Shown here piece by piece: positions 27,733 to 35,641 of a stretch of 64,000 nt of DNA. Source of the DNA: Deltaproteobacteria bacterium (GTDB taxonomy: Bacteria; Myxococcota_A; Polyangia; HGW-17); the NCBI GenBank assembly GCA_016937155.1, contig JAFGWM010000031.1, positions 1 through 64,000 of the forward strand, read 5' to 3'. A program made the translations under genes and the position numbers. A model generated the notes under the pieces. That model did no database searches and had not been told where the DNA came from. It saw nothing but the letters and a program-made list of their open reading frames with translations. Numbering within the stretch: position 1 is the first letter of the stretch; each line of letters begins with the position of its first letter.

Positions 27733-28254
27733 TTACATGTACACCATTACACTGAAGGCAACGCCCTCCCCGAAACCTCTGAAGGGGATAACAACTCCAT
27801 TGCTTTGTACACTGAGGGAAGTGTCTTCATCGGAGTGATCTTCCTCAGTTACAGCTCCCTTGGGAGTAAGTTTTCCACTCATGATAAGGGGAAGCCCAAG
27901 ATCCACTTTCCCATAGTGCTGATGGTATTTACTTTTTATACTACCTGCAATTATGTTGATTAACTCTCCAATTGAATCCCGCATCAGATCCTCATCGGGA
28001 TTTTCCGTCATGGAAAGTTCCTCTGTAATGAGTTTTGCTGTATTCGAGTCCAGTGAGAGAATCATATAACCTACTCTTGAACCGGCAATACCCACAATAC
28101 CAACAATGTCCGCATCAACCGGTTCGATGGATTTTTTAACTTTCCCTGCGAATACCTCCATGTTCATATATGCCCGGAAGGTATTTTGGGTTGACTCTAT
28201 AACAGTAAACATTATTTCTTCAAATGAAAGTTTATCGGAACTGTTTTCGCTCAT
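27733..28254 (-). CDS. cheX: CheX-like phosphatase-family protein
   Basis: A 173-residue protein of the CheC/CheX family, which dephosphorylates the response regulator CheY. The key helix with the family E-x-x-N signature is seen in DSIGELINIIAGSIKSKY near residue 95. The surrounding strands (VGIVGIAGSRVGYMILSLD; GVAFSVMVYM at the end) fit the CheX fold. No cheY, cheA or flagellar gene is close, so it may act on a receiver domain elsewhere. It is first in a five-gene minus-strand run. AAGG lies about nine bases before the start. Direct repeats and a TTGACA promoter lie immediately upstream. Confidence is good for the fold, moderate for actual phosphatase activity. Confidence 0.85.
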   Translation of the reverse strand: MSENSSDKLSFEEIMFTVIESTQNTFRAYMNMEVFAGKVKKSIEPVDADIVGIVGIAGSRVGYMILSLDSNTAKLITEELSMTENPDEDLMRDSIGELINIIAGSIKSKYHQHYGKVDLGLPLIMSGKLTPKGAVTEEDHSDEDTSLSVQSNGVVIPFRGFGEGVAFSVMVYM

Positions 28255-28270
28255 GGTCTTACCTTATAGT

Positions 28271-28311
28271 TAAATGTGGTATACATAACTACATTAGTAC
28301 TTAAGTGTGGT
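28271..28311. repeat. Pair of 10-bp direct repeats around the cheX promoter
   Basis: TAAATGTGGT (28271-28280) and TAAGTGTGGT (28302-28311) differ at one base and are 31 bp apart, close to three helical turns. One copy lies between the -35 and -10 boxes, the other just past the expected RNA start. This arrangement fits a dimeric or cooperative repressor site, by inference only. Confidence 0.5.
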
Positions 28312-28320
28312 CTCTTGTCA
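28293..28320 (-). promoter_or_regulatory. Sigma-70-type promoter for the cheX-tyrS run
   Basis: On the minus strand a perfect TTGACA (28315-28320) is followed after 16 bases by ACTAAT (28293-28298). The predicted RNA start is about 30 bases before the cheX ATG. The -10 is only a partial match to consensus. Confidence 0.55.
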
Positions 28321-28474
28321 AATTAAAACACCCTGTCCGGGTATATTTTCCAAAAATATAGTTGAATTTTACACAAATTTATACAATTTTCTATCACTGT
28401 CTATGGTTGTTTTCTGTAGTTTTCTCCAAAATTTACCTTATTGTGGTTAATTTATTTGAACAGGTTTTAAAATA

Positions 28475-29095
28475 ATGAACTTTATTCTTCTTTTCAGAGT
28501 ACTCACTGCATTGGGAATACTTCTTTTTTTGAGGCAGCATGTTGCAGTTATTTTACAGTTTTTATTTCCAACTCTGGTGAAGCATACCAACAGGGATGTC
28601 GAACTCAGAGAGGAATATAAGGAGTATGTGAAAAAGGGCTATAAATTTCTTGGTATACGGAAAGAGGGAATACGACTGATTTTTTCCCGAAAATATGCTG
28701 TTTTTTCAAAAGAAGGAACATTCATGGATATTCCGGTCAACTACGGAAAAAGTTTTTATTTTATAACATTTATCAAGGACAATATTTTTCTGTTTACCCG
28801 CAGTTCCGGTTCAGGAAGTATGGACAAAGGATTTTATCATTCCAGAAAGTTTTCCGGAGATTTCAGTGAAATAGAGAATCATCACAATAAAGAACTGGAA
28901 AAACTGTCCCTTGGCGAAAATCCCAGTGAAAAAACCGGTATGAAGGAAAGACTTGAAGTTGCCAGGATATGGTACAAGTCATTTGCCAGAATGGAATTGT
29001 GGAAATTTGCAATTCTAAGTTTTATTATAACGCTGACTGGAATTTTATTCATACTGAGGATACTGTTTTTTATAAAAGGTTTTGGAGTGGGCTAA
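28475..29095 (+). CDS. Hypothetical membrane protein with terminal transmembrane segments
   Basis: A 206-residue protein of no family I recognise. It has a hydrophobic N-terminal segment (about residues 3-30, FRVLTALGILLFLRQH and onward). A mostly polar, lysine- and phenylalanine-rich middle of about 140 residues follows, then a C-terminal membrane helix (about 178-200, FAILSFIITLTGILFILRIL). The middle domain should lie on one side of the membrane. The gene ends 3 bp before the PqqD-like gene, so the two are surely cotranscribed and may work together. The 220-bp gap upstream (28255-28474) separates it from cheX and must hold divergent promoters. I could assign only the cheX one. Confidence 0.75.
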   Translation: MNFILLFRVLTALGILLFLRQHVAVILQFLFPTLVKHTNRDVELREEYKEYVKKGYKFLGIRKEGIRLIFSRKYAVFSKEGTFMDIPVNYGKSFYFITFIKDNIFLFTRSSGSGSMDKGFYHSRKFSGDFSEIENHHNKELEKLSLGENPSEKTGMKERLEVARIWYKSFARMELWKFAILSFIITLTGILFILRILFFIKGFGVG

Positions 29096-29098
29096 ACA

Positions 29099-29410
29099 GT
29101 GTTTGATAAATCTGCAGTATTCAAAATAAAATCAGATTTTTCTGTTGATGCTGATGGTGATGTTCTTATTAAATACCGCACAATAAGAAAATCATTTTTT
29201 GACAGAATAATGACTCCCCCTGAAAGAAAAATTCAGTTGGATGAAATAGGAAGTGCCACCTGGAAATTGATACAGGAGGGGAAAAACTGGGATGAAATAT
29301 CCAGAGAACTGATTTCAGAATTTCCCAAAGAACAGAATATGATCAATAGAACCCGGTTGTTTTTGGAGAAACTGTGTTCAATGGGTATTTTAGTAATTTC
29401 AAAATCATAA
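29099..29410 (+). CDS. PqqD-like (RRE-fold) small protein
   Basis: A 103-residue protein of the PqqD-like family, a winged-helix fold that in several peptide-modification systems binds a leader peptide. The pattern is clear in IQLDEIGSATWKLIQEGKNW near residue 45, then DEISRELISEF and a C-terminal FLEKLCSMGILV. It starts with GTG at 29099, with GGAGTGGG 10-17 bases upstream, overlapping the end of the previous gene. The neighbour is a small membrane protein. I found no peptide precursor or modifying enzyme adjacent; the nearest radical SAM gene is about 31 kb away. The fold call is good; a role in peptide modification is unproven, as many PqqD-like proteins have unknown jobs. Confidence 0.8.
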   Translation: MFDKSAVFKIKSDFSVDADGDVLIKYRTIRKSFFDRIMTPPERKIQLDEIGSATWKLIQEGKNWDEISRELISEFPKEQNMINRTRLFLEKLCSMGILVISKS

Positions 29411-29416
29411 GCCAGT

Positions 29417-29456
29417 CAGATGGACTCCATTCAAAATAAATGAATATACTCATCTG
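29417..29456. terminator. Candidate bidirectional stem-loop between convergent genes
   Basis: CAGATG (29417-29422) pairs with CATCTG (29451-29456), and inside it ATTCA pairs with TGAAT around a 7-base loop, separated by an internal bulge. It lies between the PqqD-like gene and the Xer recombinase, which converge. There is no strong T-run, so it may be only an RNA 3'-end hairpin. Confidence 0.35.
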
Positions 29457-29496
29457 CATATGAAAAAATCTAACTAAATAACTGGAGGCAGCAGTA

Positions 29497-30387
29497 TTAA
29501 CCTCTTGGGTGATGTGTTTTGTGTGCAGTTTTCAGATCGTCTGTTACAAGATGTGTGTAAATCTGTGTTGTACTCAAATCCTGATGACCAAGCATTGACT
29601 GGACACTTCTTATATCACCACCTCGCTCCAGAATATGTGTAGCAAAGCTGTGTCTTATTTTATGGGGGCTTAATCCGTCATCAATACCTGAAAGTCGTGC
29701 ATATTCAGAAAGCAGTTTCCAGAATCCCTGTCTTGTAAGTGGTTTACCGCTTCTACCGGGAAAAAGCCATGGAGATGCAGTATTCTTTTTTGAAAGTTGA
29801 ATTCGGCCGTGTTTAATATATTCTTCCACTGAAAGTCTAGCTGAACGTCCAAAAGGCACGTATCTCATTTTTTCCCCTTTACCTATGCAGTAAAGAATAT
29901 TCTGATTGAAATCCAGATCAGCTAATTTAAGTGAAACCAGTTCAGAAACCCTCAGGCCGGTTGCATAAAGAAGTTCCACCATAGCTTTGTCCCGAAGTCC
30001 TCTTGGTGTGGATGTATCAATTACATTTATAACACGATCTATTTCCTCAAGAGAAAATACTCTGGGAAGAGGTTTCCCGAATCCAGGGGTTTTTATGGTA
30101 TTAAAGGGGTTTTCTTCCACAATTTTCATTAACTGGAGATATCTGTAAAAACCTCTCACAGCACTGAGAACTCTGGCTATTGATCGTTTTGATAATTTAT
30201 CACCAAGAAAAATTGTAAATTCAGTGGCTTCAAGTGTTCTTAAAGAAGTAAAATCATATTCTCCAGTTTCAATAAAATTCACAAAAAAACTTAGATCGTG
30301 CCCGTATCCTTCAAGGGTTTTCAGCGCACGACCTTTTTCTATCTGAAGATGTATTAAATAGTTATCAATTGATTCAGTAAGCATCAT
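29497..30387 (-). CDS. xerD: XerC/XerD-type tyrosine recombinase
   Basis: A 296-residue site-specific recombinase of the kind that resolves chromosome dimers. The N-terminal SAM-like core-binding domain covers about 1-90. The catalytic domain shows all conserved residues: Arg in YATGLRVSELV, Lys in CIGKGEKMRYVPF, His/Arg in LSPHKIRHSFATHIL, then LGHQDLSTTQIYTHL with the second His and the nucleophilic Tyr. The ending HKTHHPRG is typical of XerC/XerD. Which of the two it is cannot be told from one gene. The start may be ATG at 30387 or the adjacent ATG at 30384. Both lie at or beside the arm of a perfect hairpin (30385-30407), and a run of nine C (minus strand) lies just upstream. Confidence 0.94.
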   Translation of the reverse strand: MMLTESIDNYLIHLQIEKGRALKTLEGYGHDLSFFVNFIETGEYDFTSLRTLEATEFTIFLGDKLSKRSIARVLSAVRGFYRYLQLMKIVEENPFNTIKTPGFGKPLPRVFSLEEIDRVINVIDTSTPRGLRDKAMVELLYATGLRVSELVSLKLADLDFNQNILYCIGKGEKMRYVPFGRSARLSVEEYIKHGRIQLSKKNTASPWLFPGRSGKPLTRQGFWKLLSEYARLSGIDDGLSPHKIRHSFATHILERGGDIRSVQSMLGHQDLSTTQIYTHLVTDDLKTAHKTHHPRG

Positions 30388-30407
30388 GGGGAGAATTTAT
30401 CCCCATG
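30385..30407. repeat. Perfect hairpin covering the recombinase start, followed by a G9 run
   Basis: CATGGGGA (30385-30392) and TCCCCATG (30400-30407) form an 8-bp stem with a 7-base loop. On the minus strand the 3' arm ends in the start codon of the Xer gene and the 5' arm holds the only SD-like purines (GGGGA). The next bases on the plus strand (30407-30415) are nine G. The stem has no T-tail, so it is a poor terminator for the glycosidase gene upstream. Confidence 0.7.
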
Positions 30408-30418
30408 GGGGGGGGTGG

Positions 30419-32704
30419 TCAAATTTTGCGGTAATAATTTCTTGTGAATAAAGCAAGACCAATAATAATAAAGAGAAAATAAAAGCTGGATTCAGAGTTT
30501 GTGCTTTGACAGCTGCACCCGCCACCTCCCGATGGAGATATTTCAGATGTGGTGGAATCAGGATCTGTGGAGGCATCAGTACCTTCGGTAAGCTCAGGTT
30601 CTATCACTGCAGGATCTTCATCAGTGGGTGTGGCACAAAGGGTTTCTGAAACAGGGTTATTGCGTTTATCGAGAGCAAGAATAAAAGAACCCGGTCCGAA
30701 GCCTATCATTGGTACACTTCCGCGATAATCCCCTCTCTGTGGGCAGTTTTCAGTTCCACGGCAGTAGAGTTCACCCATAAGATTATTATTGGCTTCACTC
30801 TGACTTACAACCCATTCAAGGAGAGCATCTCTTCTTGCTGTAAGATTATTGACTGAAAGAGCAACACTCATCCGAAGATCGATGAAACTCCACTCCTGAT
30901 AATCATACCAGTCACCGTCATCATTACGGTAGTAGCCACCATGACTGTTTTCTACACCATCAAAGAAAACATCATGATATTTTTGAAGTGAAGCCGTTGT
31001 AACGGGATCAGATGGTGGAAAAATCCCGAAATTAAATGCCTCAATAGCACTGAGATCAAGATAGTTTTCTCCACTGAAAAGTTCTTCCATACTTCCTGCA
31101 AGAACATTCTGGGTATCCACGAGATTAAGTCTGATACCCTTAAGGAGTCTGGAAACATTCTCCCGGTATTTCTCAACATCGCTGTCCTGAGTTATATCCT
31201 CAAGATCAGATATACTGCAAAGTCCCTTGACTGCCATAACAGTTGAGTATGTAAAACGCTTTTCATTGCCATTCCAGTGTCTTTCCCATATGGAGGAATC
31301 AGGTGCTATGAGAAAAGTGTGTTTTTCGGTGAGATTTACAAGGACATCTGCTGTGAGTTCCTTTATTTCATCCCAGTACTGGGTCCACCAGTCATTATCA
31401 GGATCAGCTTTCACAGTTTCCGAGAAAGCCCAGAGGAACAGTCCGAAATCATCGAACTCAATATTTGGTCCCTGATGGTTATAATCTGTTTCTTCTCTTC
31501 CACTTCCATAGTGTCTGCAGATACTTATATTGTAAGGATAACCCACGGCCTGTGAATATTCACCGGAATCAGCTTCAAGCATAAACTTCAGAGCATTTCT
31601 GGCTTCTTCGAGATAACCGGTTTTTGCCAGAGCAACGATACCGTATGATGCATCTCTGACCCATGCAACATTCCAGATACCTTCACCATCCGCTGGTCTT
31701 GCCTTGGGGAGAGCTGCGAGAATCTGACCGTAAGGGTTGCCATCTTCCGTATTTGGTTCTCTGACCTGTGCAAATCTCAATACTGCGAGCCCCTGTCTTG
31801 CAAGAGCTTCTTCACGAGTTGAAATGCCCGCAGGGAGAGTTCCTCTGGCCTGAAAATCATTCCAGTTCTGCTGTTCAACTGACAGAAGATCCTCACATGT
31901 TCTTGCAGCCACATATGATTCCACTTTTTCAATAAGTTGAGTCACATTACCATCCCGGGTGCTGGCGGTGATAATTCCCACCCATGTACTTTCACCTGAG
32001 GATACGCCACCTGGCACATTGAACTGCAGACCCAGAGCAAGATCATTTCCGGAAACAAGTGTGCTGGTCTGATCGAAATCTGTTCCGTTTTGCATAACTG
32101 ACCATGGACTGTTGTCACCTGATGCCGCAGCAAGATAACCGTCAACAGCACTTACCGGTCTGTAGTAAACCACATAACCGTTTTCACCGTATTCGATAAA
32201 ACCATTATCTGTCTTTTCAATGTTTTCATTCTCTGTACCGTCACCTCCACCCATACGTAGATTGTGCAACGAGAATGCAGCCAGAGGGGGAGCTTCGCCT
32301 TTTATTTCCAGCAGCATAACATAGGCTGCCGCATCAAGTTCAAAGGGAGAAAAAATCCAGTTTGTAACACTGATATTTTCAGTTCCGGAGTAGTCCTGAT
32401 CAACTTTTATGATTCCTGTACCGCTTATGTAACTCACATCTGATTCGGCAACAGTATTCAGCCATACAGAATCAGAAAATCTTAACCCGAAATAGGAATC
32501 GAACATGAGATTGGGTGTTTCTGAAGTCCATGCATCATACTGTTTGTATATATGTGGATAAAAACCAGCTATCTTGTGGTCTCCATCATAAAAACTGTAA
32601 TGAACACTACCAAAACCGTTGGAGGAAGGTATTTCAAAAAAACTCTGATGAGGAGTCTGTGCAGTCAGAGAACCTGATAAAATGAATAGTACTGTAAATA
32701 ACAT
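30419..32704 (-). CDS. GH15-like glycoside hydrolase with MYXO-CTERM-like C-terminus
   Basis: A 761-residue exported protein with a cleavable signal (LFTVLFILSGSLTAQ). The middle and C-terminal part resembles the glucoamylase-type alpha/alpha barrel of family GH15. Segments include GIWNVAWVRDASYGIVALAK near residue 345, a region around NIEFDDFGLFLWAFSE, and LSAIEAFNFGIFPP and YDYQEWSFIDLRM further on, as in bacterial glucan hydrolases. The N-terminal 280 residues are beta-rich, as in GH15 super-domains. The end is a Ser/Thr/Asp-rich linker, GGGGCSCQ, a hydrophobic helix (FYFLFIIIGLALFTR) and basic residues, the layout of MYXO-CTERM sorting signals. The enzyme is thus probably anchored at the surface. 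It starts 12 bp after the FG-GAP lipoprotein stop, suggesting cotranscription. The substrate is not known. Confidence 0.85.
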   Translation of the reverse strand: MLFTVLFILSGSLTAQTPHQSFFEIPSSNGFGSVHYSFYDGDHKIAGFYPHIYKQYDAWTSETPNLMFDSYFGLRFSDSVWLNTVAESDVSYISGTGIIKVDQDYSGTENISVTNWIFSPFELDAAAYVMLLEIKGEAPPLAAFSLHNLRMGGGDGTENENIEKTDNGFIEYGENGYVVYYRPVSAVDGYLAAASGDNSPWSVMQNGTDFDQTSTLVSGNDLALGLQFNVPGGVSSGESTWVGIITASTRDGNVTQLIEKVESYVAARTCEDLLSVEQQNWNDFQARGTLPAGISTREEALARQGLAVLRFAQVREPNTEDGNPYGQILAALPKARPADGEGIWNVAWVRDASYGIVALAKTGYLEEARNALKFMLEADSGEYSQAVGYPYNISICRHYGSGREETDYNHQGPNIEFDDFGLFLWAFSETVKADPDNDWWTQYWDEIKELTADVLVNLTEKHTFLIAPDSSIWERHWNGNEKRFTYSTVMAVKGLCSISDLEDITQDSDVEKYRENVSRLLKGIRLNLVDTQNVLAGSMEELFSGENYLDLSAIEAFNFGIFPPSDPVTTASLQKYHDVFFDGVENSHGGYYRNDDGDWYDYQEWSFIDLRMSVALSVNNLTARRDALLEWVVSQSEANNNLMGELYCRGTENCPQRGDYRGSVPMIGFGPGSFILALDKRNNPVSETLCATPTDEDPAVIEPELTEGTDASTDPDSTTSEISPSGGGGCSCQSTNSESSFYFLFIIIGLALFTRNYYRKI

Positions 32705-32716
32705 GATTTATACCGC

Positions 32717-35551
32717 TTATGGGGTTGTAATAAGAGAGGAAAGTTTCTGGTTACTGTGGAAACAGATGATATCACTGACTGTGTCACTGTCCAGAATTCC
32801 TGAAGAACACACAGATGAACCATAAATGGTGGATCTTATTTTTCCGTTCGTGACAATATCTCCTGAAGTATCACTATGGACAAGTTTTAACTGATAACCA
32901 TCCTGACAAAGTGCAATAGCATCAAGTAGTCCATCATTGTCATGATCTGTCTGGAAAATATCAATGGGGATACATCCAAAGGATGAAGTGCTGTACAGAA
33001 AGACAGATTCCATAAGTGTATCGAATTCCCATACTTCAAGATTCTGGGTGGATGAATTGAAAACAGCAAGGGCAGGTCTGGGAGAATCACTGGTACCTGC
33101 ATAAACACCGGCAATGGAACTTGACCCTGTGGCAGAGGTAGTCCCGATTGATGTACTGATGAAATTTCCTGAGTTATGAACAGCTGCAAAGATGCTTCCA
33201 TCACTATTGAGAATGAACAGCTCTGTTGTGCCATCATTGTTCAGATCAAGTCCGGTAATGGAAATAGGGGACGAACCTGCACTTACAGTATGGGTCTGAT
33301 GAGTAACGCCACCTGTTACGATTACGATATTTCCGTTGCTTAAGGCAAAAGCAGCATCTTCATACAGGTCGCCATTGAAATCCGCCCCCGTAACTGCACC
33401 AATGACAGTTTCCCCTGATATATCAATGATTCCGGCGGTGGAAAAAATATTTGAATCATTACTGAGAATATCGATTCCAGTTGGCGATACAGCAAAAATA
33501 TCGGCATGAGCGTCATCGTAAAGATCTGCGCTATAAACACTGGATATATTTTCATAGTTAATTGTCTGGTTGACACTGAATCCACCGGTACCATTGCCGG
33601 AAAGAAGAATTATCCGTCCATCTGCAGTGGTGAAAGCAGTATCTCCATTGTTATCTCCATCAAAATCGTTCACCGTTGCAGTTGTGGCGTTTGTTTCTAT
33701 GGAAACAGTCTGCGGAAGTGGAAGGGAAACGGGATCATCAGTGGTAATAAAACCTGAAGGAACTCCACCGCTTGTGACTAAATCAGCAATAAAATCACCA
33801 TCAAGATCCGCCCAGATGAATTTTCCGGGATTTACAGGCCATACTATCTGGGTGTGGTACGAAAGAGAACCGTTACCGGAATTCTTATAAACCATAAAAC
33901 CAGTGTCAGTTGAAACCACAACATCATTGATGTAATTTCGATCGTAATCACTTACTGCAATCTTTGTTGAACTTGAAGGAAGATTATTAACATTGAAATC
34001 CGGGCTGAAACTGCCATTTGGTTTTGATATGAAAACTGTTATGGAAGGAAGTGCCGGACTCTGATTCTTTTTAAGAACAACAAGATCTATTCTTCCATCG
34101 TTGTTCATATCCTTTGATTTTATATCTATGGGAAAATCAGCTGAGTTCAGATTTATGAGACTGAATGTGTATCCACCATTGTTTTTAAAAAGCTGGATGT
34201 TTCCACTTACAAAACAGGCAACTGCGAAATCATCACTTTCATTTACATCATATCTGTTTGATGAAATTGAAAAGGGTCTCTGGCACGTTGTTACAGATGA
34301 TACTGCACTAAAAGTGCCTGATGCAGCTGACATGAAAACTACCTTGTCGGAATATGGAATGATTACTGCAAGATCTATTACGCCGTCGTCGTTGAAATCA
34401 CCTGCAACACTGGCGTCGGGTGTTGATGCATCAATGGTGTATCTCACAGGTGTTGAAAATGAAAACGGCAGACCATCAACTCCCTTGAAGAAAACAAGTT
34501 TTTTGGTTGTTGGTTCAACAGCAGTGAGATCCATGGTGCCGTCATTATCAAAATCGCCTAAAACAGGAGAAATAGGAGTAGTGAGTCCACTTCTTGACCA
34601 GGTGAGTATATATCCTTCAGAAGAACCCCTGTAGAAAAATGCACTTGTGGAGGTGAGAAGTATGAGATCAGTGAAACCATCACCATCCACATCTCCGTAG
34701 GTTAAACTGTGGGGAGTTCCTGAAACGCTTAGAATGCCGGGAGTTGCCAGACAAAACCCGTCATCATCCCAGATATTGTCACCACAATGTGCATGGCGGC
34801 AGTCAGTTCTGCACGCTCCAGGCAGCTCATCAGAATTAAGAGCACCATCATCACATTTTTCACCACGGTATACATCTAAAATACCATCACCGCAACCGGC
34901 GCTGCAGTCACTGCTGCATAAAATATCGTCAAAATTGTTTCCATCATCACAGACTTCAACACCGGCGAGGATTATGCCATCACCGCAGTGAGCATCGGTA
35001 CAACTGTTGGTACACATATCAGTATCAATATCATTTGCATCATCGCATTCTTCATCCGGATCAATAATACCATCACCGCAACCGGGAATGATACAGTTGG
35101 TTCTGCAGACAGCACCTGGTGCATCACTGTTCAGTGCTCCCTCATCGCATTCTTCATCCGGATCAAGGATATCATCACCGCATCCGCCATTTGTACAGTC
35201 TGTACGACAAATTGCACCCGGTTCGTTACTGTTTTCGTCACCCTCATCACATTCTTCAGTGAGTGGGTCAGTAATGCCATCACCACAGTGAGCCAGAATA
35301 CAGTTGGTTCTGCAGCTGGCACCACCTTCATCACTGTTGTATATCCCGTTATCACATTCCTCATTAAGTTCTTCTTCAAGAATTCCGTTACCGCAACCCT
35401 CCTCAATCACATCACTATCCACATCAGAATCAGAGGATGCATCATTTCCTGCATCGGGAAGGTAGGATGGATCAAAGTCGGATCTACCGCAGCTCAGGGT
35501 GAAAAACGCACTTATGATTACCAGAAAAGAAAAAAATAACTTTGACTTCAT
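32717..35551 (-). CDS. Lipoprotein with cysteine-rich repeats and FG-GAP/VCBS propeller
   Basis: A 944-residue surface lipoprotein. The start at 35551 has GGGAG nine bases upstream and gives a classic signal (FFSFLVIISAFFTLSC) with lipobox Cys; the frame open to 35599 is less likely. After an Asp/Ser linker, residues about 50-270 hold seven cysteine modules of the CGNG/CGDG...EECD type, close to the Myxococcus cysteine-rich repeat. From about 280 onward come ten or more FG-GAP/VCBS repeats, with calcium-loop cores such as DVDGDGFTDLI, DFDNDGTMDLT and DFNDDGVIDLA, predicted to form beta-propellers. Such proteins commonly bind sugars or other surface ligands; that is inference. It is cotranscribed with the GH15-like enzyme downstream (12 bp), so the pair could bind and cut one polymer. 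Confidence 0.88.
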   Translation of the reverse strand: MKSKLFFSFLVIISAFFTLSCGRSDFDPSYLPDAGNDASSDSDVDSDVIEEGCGNGILEEELNEECDNGIYNSDEGGASCRTNCILAHCGDGITDPLTEECDEGDENSNEPGAICRTDCTNGGCGDDILDPDEECDEGALNSDAPGAVCRTNCIIPGCGDGIIDPDEECDDANDIDTDMCTNSCTDAHCGDGIILAGVEVCDDGNNFDDILCSSDCSAGCGDGILDVYRGEKCDDGALNSDELPGACRTDCRHAHCGDNIWDDDGFCLATPGILSVSGTPHSLTYGDVDGDGFTDLILLTSTSAFFYRGSSEGYILTWSRSGLTTPISPVLGDFDNDGTMDLTAVEPTTKKLVFFKGVDGLPFSFSTPVRYTIDASTPDASVAGDFNDDGVIDLAVIIPYSDKVVFMSAASGTFSAVSSVTTCQRPFSISSNRYDVNESDDFAVACFVSGNIQLFKNNGGYTFSLINLNSADFPIDIKSKDMNNDGRIDLVVLKKNQSPALPSITVFISKPNGSFSPDFNVNNLPSSSTKIAVSDYDRNYINDVVVSTDTGFMVYKNSGNGSLSYHTQIVWPVNPGKFIWADLDGDFIADLVTSGGVPSGFITTDDPVSLPLPQTVSIETNATTATVNDFDGDNNGDTAFTTADGRIILLSGNGTGGFSVNQTINYENISSVYSADLYDDAHADIFAVSPTGIDILSNDSNIFSTAGIIDISGETVIGAVTGADFNGDLYEDAAFALSNGNIVIVTGGVTHQTHTVSAGSSPISITGLDLNNDGTTELFILNSDGSIFAAVHNSGNFISTSIGTTSATGSSSIAGVYAGTSDSPRPALAVFNSSTQNLEVWEFDTLMESVFLYSTSSFGCIPIDIFQTDHDNDGLLDAIALCQDGYQLKLVHSDTSGDIVTNGKIRSTIYGSSVCSSGILDSDTVSDIICFHSNQKLSSLITTP

Positions 35552-35641
35552 GGAGCTCTCCCATGGGATTTTAATATTACAACAATAGAAATAGCACATC
35601 TACCGATTAAAACCAATAGATACATTAATATAACGGAGTTG

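Noticed and set aside
28475-29410. A RiPP cluster around the PqqD-like gene
   Set aside because: No precursor peptide, radical SAM, cyclase or transporter is adjacent; the radical SAM gene at 60.5 kb is too far to claim a link.
30419-30490. The hairpin at 30385-30407 as terminator of the glycosidase gene
   Set aside because: No T-run follows the stem on the minus strand, and the stem covers the next gene's start codon.
34988-35539. Plus-strand frames opposite the cysteine modules at 34.7-35.5 kb
   Set aside because: They mirror the repeated codons of the minus-strand lipoprotein gene and contain only Ile/Thr/Ser-rich repeats.
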